Assembly: GCF_037975245.1 (NCBI RefSeq)
Contig: NC_092577.1
Location: 24,363,398 to 24,427,397, forward strand
Source of the DNA: Apostichopus japonicus
Lineage: Eukaryota; Echinodermata; Holothuroidea; Aspidochirotida; Stichopodidae
Reading direction: 5' to 3'
Length of the DNA stretch: 64,000 bases
Shown here: piece by piece, positions 57,481 through 64,000 of the stretch
How the letters are laid out: the number at the start of each line of letters is the position of its first letter
Numbering within the stretch: the stretch's first letter is position 1
Translations under genes and position numbers: made by a program
The notes under the pieces: model-generated
Seen by the model: the letters and a program-made list of their open reading frames with translations, nothing else
Databases searched by the model: none
What the model was told of the DNA's origin: nothing

Positions 57481-58929
57481 CATGCTGTAAGGTAGCAGAA
57501 ATACTTAGCCTAAGAATAAAGAAATACTCACAGGTTGGAAGTCAATCAACAACTTCATTGTCTGCTTCTGGGATCCTCTATTCCGTGGAGTGGACGGCAG
57601 AAACAACACCAACAGAAGAAAAGAGTACATGGCCAAAACTTCTGCAGAAATAAACATTATGTAAATTGTGTCAATTATAGTAACTACAACGGTACTGCTA
57701 GAAGTTTTACCTTGTAAAAATACCCTTGTTTGCCCAGCAGTGTTTGTGCAATGTTGGTGCAATGTTTGTGGAAAAACAGTCAAATTTTCACTGAACATTT
57801 ACAAATTTTGTTAATAACCAAACAAAATCAATTTTTGTGTTCAATTTTTGTTGTCACTTGGGTCATGCCCAAGGGGGGAGGAAGGGTTGAACCTTTCATG
57901 TTTTAATTTTGACCACTTACACAAACCTGTAAATACAGCAAAAAGTTAGTTTTTTTAGCCTATATTATACAAATATAATATAATACATAATTTCAACTGA
58001 TATATTTGAATATGATAAATTCCTTTTGGTTTATTTTACATTTTCTGCATCTAACATATAAAGGGAGATATCAAGCAAAATGTTGGTGTCGCGTGTAATG
58101 GGTATTTTGTGTCCCCAGTTACATCGGTCAAACACACTTCTCAGATATTTGAGTGAGGCAGCTGGTATGGAAATATAAGCTAGCATGATTAAACATTGTT
58201 TGCAGTATTACAAGGTTGCTTTAAACCCTATTTTCAAAATTTGAAGCAGATTTCCTGTTTTGAATTACCAACATAACCCTTGAGCTCACGTCTGGGTCGT
58301 AAGTGTTCCACCCCTTCCCCTGGCCGCTTGCGGCTCGGAACTGAAAGTTGGTACCCGGAAATTCGGCCACTGGGATGCATGGGCACCGGGGGCATGACGA
58401 CCTGCCAGGGTAGGATTTAATTTTTGCCTAACGGGGGCTCTTTTCAATTTTTTCCTAAAAAAAAGCCCCGTGGGAAGAGGACTTGGGGCGATTTTGACCC
58501 ACAGAGGGCTCTTTCCAAATTCAGAGATGTCATGCAAAAAAATGAACCGGGAGGTACAAGAAGGAATTGTCCTGTCAGGCTGTCTGTCTGTCTCACTCAC
58601 TTTATTTGTTCTAACATATCTACAATATGAGAGGAAGAGTAAACAAAAATGTGGACCAAAACGGAAGGAGATATGCACTTTTCCGGCAGTATAGGGAATT
58701 TCAAAATATAATTTCGATACGGCCTCTCCAGCTGCGCAACGTACTAAACGATCGGACATCGTTTCCCGAAGTTATGTACCCATGTACCAGTTCCATGAGA
58801 CTTGAAAATATGTGACTTGGCTTACAGTAAGCTGCTCTCCAAAGCTATTCTCTGTTATATGCTCGTCAGGGCTTCGTGTACAATGACACGCAGAGACCAA
58901 AATTTTAGGTGGAACGTTAAATGTTGTGG
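57481..58929. other. Intronic DNA, mainly decayed repeats
   Basis: The stretch 58425-58530 (GGGGGCTCTTTTC, AGAGGGCTCTTTCC) resembles 12730-12835 in the CAGGG element. No exon was supported. Confidence 0.4.
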
Positions 58930-59190
58930 CTTATATCAATAAGTTCACCTTCTCAAGTTATCGTGTTTACAAGGTTTTCACTCTTTGACCTATGTTGACC
59001 TTTGACCTGACACCAAAACAATAGGGACCTACAACTCACCATGGAGGATCTACCTACCAAGAATGAGCTTCATCAAAGTTGAACTTCTTGAGATATCGTG
59101 TTTACAAGCAGCGTAACAGACACACACACAGACACACAAGCGTGACTGCATAGATTCCTTTTACCTCCGGCAAGGAATCAAAAACTCTTG
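58930..59190 (+). mobile_element. Second copy of the TGACCT-rich dispersed repeat (3' part)
   Basis: It contains TGACCTTTGACCT at 58996-59008, AACAATAGGGACC, ATATCGTGTTTACAAGC and a CA repeat. It ends in the hairpin GATTCCTT...AAGGAATC (59153-59179) followed by AAAAA. The same order of blocks occurs at 38485-38700. Confidence 0.75.
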
Positions 59191-60060
59191 CCGTGACTTC
59201 CAGCTCAAGAAAAATATCTCAGATTAGCAGTTGGAAAACATACTGTTTATTTGTCCCACCACTTTTGGACATCTCACATATTTGGAAATGGTCACAAAAA
59301 TAAAGTCGAGGGTAATGCAGAGAATATATTGTTGTTGATTCTAGTTACGGCCACCAGGTGCTCTAATTTGACAGTTAAAATGTATCCATACTTCATACTT
59401 CAAATAATGGTCTTTCAAAATGACCAACATAACTCATTATTGGGCATTCAGAGAATTACCCATATACATACATACATATAACTAAACCCATGTAAGCAGT
59501 TTTAGATTGGAAACCTAATTTCATTGTTTGGCCTCTGTTGACTTCATACTACAAACGAAAACAATGGGGACCATGTACCAACTATTATGAACACACATAT
59601 GACCTATGAGCACAATTTAAGTTTGCCCTACCAAGTTACAAGATTTCAGTGTTTGAACTCTGTTAACCTTTGATCTCAACTAACAAGATGTACACAATGT
59701 GTACAGTACATAAAACATGAATTTCCTTGGAAGAATAAGTTCACTCATGAAATTTATTGAAATTGGCACCAGAAAGAATAAGGACCATCTACTCAATATG
59801 GGTATACCTACGCATGTACCCCCATGTACAAATGCCCTAAAACAAGTTTGAAGAGAAAAATATCTGGCATACGGATACCGAGATATGAACCTTTACAGAA
59901 ATTGCTTCTTAACCCCGCCCACTGATGAATCATACTGAGATTGGCAAAGAAAACAATAGGGACCATCTATTAATTATATGAGTAATCTACCACACAAGTA
60001 TGACAATGAGCAGACTTGCTTTGTCGTAAGATTACTGTATCTCACCAGAAATGCACATAC

Positions 60061-60235
60061 CTGAATTAAGTTCCTCACTAACATCCACATGGCATTCACC
60101 GTACAGGTGATGCACATCTGCTGTAGTAGTAGACGCCGCCAGCTTCATTATTACAGGAGCAATAACACTCTCCCACTTCAGTAACAGCTGCTTGGAGATA
60201 TCAGAACTAAACTTTATTCTGAAATGCTGGTTCAC
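60061..60235 (-). CDS. Uncharacterised conserved protein, third exon found
   Basis: It encodes VNQHFRIKFSSDISKQLLLK, WESVIAPVIMKLAASTTTAD and VHHLYGECHVDVSEELNS. The start after ATATCGAAAG is chosen because it keeps phase 0 with the preceding exon and joins as DELVNQHF, which fits the family pattern xLxxQDFxxxF. The donor is GTATGT. The exon ends with one base of a split codon. Confidence 0.75.
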
Positions 60236-60424
60236 CTTTCGATATGAAAAGAATACATCTGAGCTTGTTAATGAAATCACTAACTAGAATGCACAAACCG
60301 GTTGACGTATTTTACCTTTTTGCAAGCCACTTACAGTGGTTATGGACTGTGGTCACCCTACTTGTTGATGTTCCTGATCAACTCATTCATTGTGTACTAA
60401 TAACGATGGGTCATCTTTACATAT

Positions 60425-60488
60425 CTTGTAAAAGGCCCCCGTCAAACCCACACAAGTGTGGAAAATTGAGGTTAAACGTATAACAAGT
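60425..60488 (+). mobile_element. LINE 3' tail with TATAACAAG
   Basis: AAAGGCCCCCGTCAAACCCA and GTGTGGAAAATTGAGGTTAA, then CGTATAACAAG, align with 56850-56910 (AAAGGCCTCTGTTGAACCCA, GTCTGGAAAATTGACGTTAA). It is an independent copy of the same LINE end. Confidence 0.6.
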
Positions 60489-60738
60489 AGTGCTTGCAGC
60501 GGGTATCCGACTACCAGGGTACCCGACCGTCACGTCACTACCTGGATCCGTTTTTAATACCCGAATTCGACATTTACTGTAAATGTTGACATTTTTCACG
60601 TCCGGGCGTGTTTTCTTCACGTCCGGCACTGCCCGACATTAGTTATTACTGCCAAATTATCGGGCGAGAAGGTCCGGTATAGCTGCACAGCTACGAGTAC
60701 CGCATGGTGCAGCGTAGACCACACATCTTAATACTTAC

Positions 60739-61092
60739 CAACTCATCAATATCCTTAAAACGAGGATATTCTTGCAATACCTCGTATGCAGTAGGTGCTT
60801 CCTCGAGGATCCACTTGGAAAAATTGCCATGAATGTCAGCCATAGCTTTAACTATATCTTTTTTCAGGTCTGGTGCCGCTCTCTTACAAAAAGATGCCAA
60901 TTTAGTAGCATTTTCATCCGGAAGTGGCTCGACCACGATGCCCCCCAGTTCCATCTGCTTGGCGGGCAGTTCGTTGCTTGTGTTTGCAGTACTGGTTCGT
61001 TTCTTTGCAGACTCTGGAATATATCGTCTTAAGTTCTTCAGTCTATCTTGGATATATCCAGATTGTCTACCCTTGTCAGAGAAAAAGTGTTC
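60739..61092 (-). CDS. Uncharacterised conserved protein, second exon found
   Basis: A phase-0 exon of 118 codons between TGCTCTTCTCAG and the donor GTAAGT. It encodes EHFFSDKGRQSGYIQDRLKN and LRRYIPESAKKRTS, a less conserved middle, then FCKRAAPDLKKDIVKAMADI and PTAYEVLQEYPRFKDIDEL. In the family as I recall it, GYIxxRLxNLRRK is a basic segment followed by a linker, and EYPRFxDxxxL starts the next conserved unit. No enzyme motif is visible. The exon joins in phase to 61537-61627 upstream and 60061-60235 downstream. Confidence 0.8.
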
Positions 61093-61536
61093 CTGAGAAG
61101 AGCAAAAAAACATTGAGCTAAACCCTGGAGGTGTGAGAAAATGGAGCTTTGATAGATGGACCTATTTTATACAATACAAACTATCCTTACACATCAACCA
61201 CAAAGTAGGCCCATGGGAATCAATTGAACTCTAGTTCTAAACATTAATGCAGGAGTGGCGGACACAATGGGAGGGCATATGGACACATGCCTCTCATCGA
61301 TCCATATCAATATTAAATAACAATGAAATACAGAGGCCCGATCCGATGTCGGATCCGATTATCGGTTGACCCCTTAAATATACAACTGCCAAAACTGACA
61401 TACATTAACAAAACACTGAGCAGTGCAGCATGTTCATCATTCATGAAAGCATGTGTATGGCTTAGCTTGAGTAACATCAGTCTAAGCATCATTTCCTCCA
61501 TGTTAGACCCGCTTCGATATTCTACTGTATACTTAC

Positions 61537-61627
61537 ATAACCGGTTTTGGAGTACTTGTTCTTCAGTGAAGGAAATCTTTCCACAATGGCTAACGCACAA
61601 CTGGTCTTCTCATGTTTAAGTGGATAG
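61537..61627 (-). CDS. Uncharacterised conserved protein, first exon found
   Basis: From the acceptor GTCGTTACAG it encodes, after one base of a split codon, YPLKHEKTSCALAIVERFPS and LKNKYSKTGY, ending at the donor GTAAGT. The pattern xxIVERFPxLxxKxxxGY followed by EHFF in the next exon is the family's usual order. The exons upstream of this point, including the start codon, were not found and may lie beyond 64000. Confidence 0.75.
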
Positions 61628-62035
61628 CTGTAACGACAATTATTCGTAACAATGTTGCTCACTTTTTATTCATTGGTTATTAGTGGCAGAGATGCCATAC
61701 GGCTACTGCATGTTAAGTCATACAAGTACTGTGGTCACAGTTTGATGTGTTCCCCAAGCAAGCAAGACATACACAATTAATAGTGCCCATTGTTATTGTA
61801 CATCAAACTAATTGGCATTCAGATTAAGATTTTGGATTAACATTGAAATTGCTTATAGTGAAATGTCAGACAATTTGGAATTTAGTGATGATTCGGACCC
61901 AGTGGCAAAGCAAGAATTTAGCATCAGGGGGAGGAAAAATATAAATAAAGGCAACAGTCCCTGGCGACTGGATTGAGCAATTTGAACAAGTGACTGTGAG
62001 GATATATATACAGATAGAGTGATAGACACAACACC
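61628..62035. other. Intron, nothing firm
   Basis: No exon recognised. Repeat sequence begins at about 62036. Confidence 0.4.
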
Positions 62036-62975
62036 ATGACAATACCCAACCAGCATGCTGGTATGAGCTAACAATGTTCATGAACAAGAGCCCAATGGGC
62101 GGCATTTTGGTTCATTGCTGAATGGAATGAACTGTGAGGAGCATACTAACAAAATTTGAGCTTAATTGAAGTTTACCTATGGTGGTTATGAGGTTCCAGT
62201 GATTGACCCCAAATGACATTTGACATCCACTAGTAACAACAAAGACCATGTACTAATTATGACAAACACTAGACTGGAGAGGATTGACCACGGATTCTGA
62301 AAACGAGCCAAATGGAAACAGTTTTCTAACGTAAATACCAGCTCAAATGTTTTAGTTCGGAAGATTCATCAAAGACTTTGTACAACACAACTGTGTTTGC
62401 ACTTGTATATATGCAGTACAGGGGTAGAATTTGTCGCGGCATACGGTACCGATTTATGTCAAACAATCAGTGTTGGCCTATGTTATTGGCTATTGAGCCT
62501 CACATAGTGCGTAATGATTCTCCCAACCCTGTTTGGGAGAACGTAACTTGCGAATGCCTAGTCATGGTTGGGAGAATATATATTAATCAACACCAATGGC
62601 TTTGGCAAGATGGTGAAATGATTTTGACCTTTGATCCCACCAAAAAGTACAGAATGTGTTCAACATGTTATGAGGAACATACCTACCAAATATGACCCTA
62701 ATCACTTTAGGCATCGCTGAGAGTTGGGCCTATTTTAGGATTTACGATTTTTACCCATATTTAGGTCAAGTGAACTTCGATCAAGGCCAATTTCAATAGG
62801 GTTCTTCCTCTTATTATGTACAATGTATGTACCAAATTTGATGAAGATCCGAAATTGTGAGTAAATCAGGATCCATGACGGTCGCTGTTTACACACACAC
62901 AGACATACATACTCCGGAAGTGAGAGTGACTACATAGATTCCTTTTGCAAAGGCAAGGAATCAAAAACCACCTTC
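62036..62975 (+). mobile_element. Third copy of the hairpin-ended dispersed repeat
   Basis: It starts with CCAGCATGCTGGTATGAGCT, the half-palindrome family motif of 11553, and ends with a CA repeat and the hairpin GATTCCTT...AAGGAATC (62937-62962) followed by AAAAACC. Blocks such as TTTTGACCTTTGATCCCACC and CCTACCAAATATGACC are of the same style as 36839-38695. Confidence 0.65.
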
Positions 62976-63032
62976 CCTCTTTTTGCAAAGGTCTTTGCCT
63001 TCAATTCCTGGGCAATTTGTACCCACTCTCTC

Positions 63033-63550
63033 CTACAACACCACTGACCTATAACCCTCTCCCTGTACCTGAACAAACAATGGACATTGCCTAGAACTCA
63101 CAAGTTCACCATAAAAAAAATATTCCTTGCTCTCTACATACATATATTGTACTACTACTATGGAGCTGAAATAACTCCTTGGAATCGGTAAGTGCTGATT
63201 GGCTAAAGGCCTTCTATACTTACAGCATACCAACTCGAGACTGCTACTTCAACCCTACCTACAGCTCCAACAGAGCCTAACCACAAATGTAAACACACAC
63301 TGCAGAGACTGGGGGACAAATTAAAGGAGATTTGGACAGAGGTGTAAGCTCAGATTTGTTTTAAAGAATGGGGAATAATTGTAATTAACTAACCTTTGAC
63401 CAAAAATTCATAGGAATCACCTTATTCATACACAATTCAACAATCATCAGTTCAACACTGTGCGTATGGGAGCAGTTTTAACAATTGTGAACAGATAAAT
63501 AGACGCAGCCCCATCACATAGCTCACATCAGCATGTTGGTATGAGCTAAA
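63033..63550 (-). mobile_element. Reverse-oriented copy of the 11553 repeat, uninterrupted
   Basis: Read in reverse it starts AGCTCATACCAACATGCTGA. It then matches AACTGATGATTGTTGAATTG, GTAATTAACTAACC in complement, the AATCTGAGC junction and CTCCTTTAATTTG of the 11553-14290 copy. It lacks the 1.86-kb CAGGG insertion and so shows the empty site. Confidence 0.8.
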
Positions 63551-63620
63551 AACAGGGACCATCCATCTACTAACTAACTACAGTATGATGAACCAACATT
63601 ACCCAGCAGGGTTCGCAGGT

Positions 63621-63678
63621 TTCTTCCGGGGGTGGAAAAAACCGCGGAATAAACCGCGGTTTTTTCCACTCGGAAGAA
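63621..63678. repeat. Hairpin with CCGCGG core
   Basis: A perfect 16-bp stem (63632-63647 with 63654-63669) around AATAAA, extended by an 8-bp outer stem TTCTTCCG/CGGAAGAA (63621-63628 with 63671-63678). It sits just inside CAGGGTTCGCAGG (63607), which looks like a MITE end; the partner end is not clear. Confidence 0.85.
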
Positions 63679-64000
63679 ATAGGTTTTTTCCAGTTTCTTC
63701 CGGACAAAATGGAAGAAACTCATTTTTTGGGGAAAAACTGTTGATAAAGTTTCATAACAACCTGCAATGATTTCTAACTATGTAATAAATGGACAAGAAG
63801 CACTATAGTGTCATCTAGGTAGTCTATGAGCACATGACCTGCTTCCAGCATATACTGTACACAATATAGTACTAGGCTACTAGCATCGGACAATTCAGGG
63901 AACAACTATGGGCAAGCAATATTTTGCAGAATGGTCCTGATTATAGCCCAGTTCTTAGTTAAAAACTAGTTTCTGAGTGGAGGGGCAAGTGTTCCCTGGA

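Overview
This window is eukaryotic genomic DNA from an animal. Coding sequence is rare and lies in short exons with GT/AG borders. Introns and intergenic DNA are AT-rich and full of LINE retrotransposon fragments, hAT-type DNA transposons, MITEs and minisatellites. There is no bacterial operon structure, CRISPR array or rRNA. The repeat mixture (Tx1/L1-like and CR1/L2-like LINEs, hAT elements, dispersed repeats rich in TGACCT) and the gene content suggest a marine invertebrate deuterostome. My best guess is an echinoderm such as a sea cucumber, but the species is inference.

Host genes. (1) The 3' end of ATP-dependent 6-phosphofructokinase lies on the + strand: four exons from 3241 to 10310, with the stop at 10308-10310. 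Its introns hold three minisatellites. (2) Two paralogous minus-strand genes for MS4A/CD20-like four-transmembrane proteins: one at 22787-23649 (two exons found), one at 45911-47687 (three exons found). Both contain a 57-base, phase-0 second exon. (3) A minus-strand multi-exon gene at 55406-61627, resembling a large family of uncharacterised animal proteins with an EYPRF motif and a long C-terminal domain. (4) Single candidate exons at 17972-18049 (+), 21164-21244 (-) and 39502-39648 (+, terminal), which I cannot name. (5) A THAP-domain start at 26169 and a frameshifted SGNH-hydrolase-like reading frame at 27691-28279, both probably relics.

Mobile DNA by region. 1-1795: LINE endonuclease remnant with an internal tandem duplication, then a LINE 3' tail that runs into a 24-bp minisatellite with a 360-bp higher-order period. 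11455-15305: a hAT-like element that carries a palindrome-bearing repeat, which in turn carries a 1.86-kb element with CAGGGTTCGTAC ends. 16411-19930: further inverted-repeat elements. 20093-20910: a Tx1 tail split by about 670 bases that contain a near-ideal heat-shock promoter. 24720-24958: a MITE with a perfect 8-bp target duplication. 28676-29740: an element with three strong hairpins. 31330-33075: a hAT element with intact ends and a broken transposase. 33276-39440: a minus-strand Tx1-like ORF2, interrupted once by an ORF1-only relative with a 10-bp target duplication and once by a dispersed repeat full of nuclear-receptor-like half-sites. 48-54 kb: more LINE pieces, a perfect 38-bp hairpin and 66-bp repeats. 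57-64 kb: another LINE RT piece and further copies of the dispersed repeats, sharing a terminal hairpin with compensatory changes.

The most useful results are the nested insertions that can be ordered in time, the ORF1-only LINE derivative, the heat-shock promoter inside mobile DNA, the paralogous tetraspan genes, and minisatellites that place many donor-like GTAAGT motifs in the sense strand of a phosphofructokinase intron.
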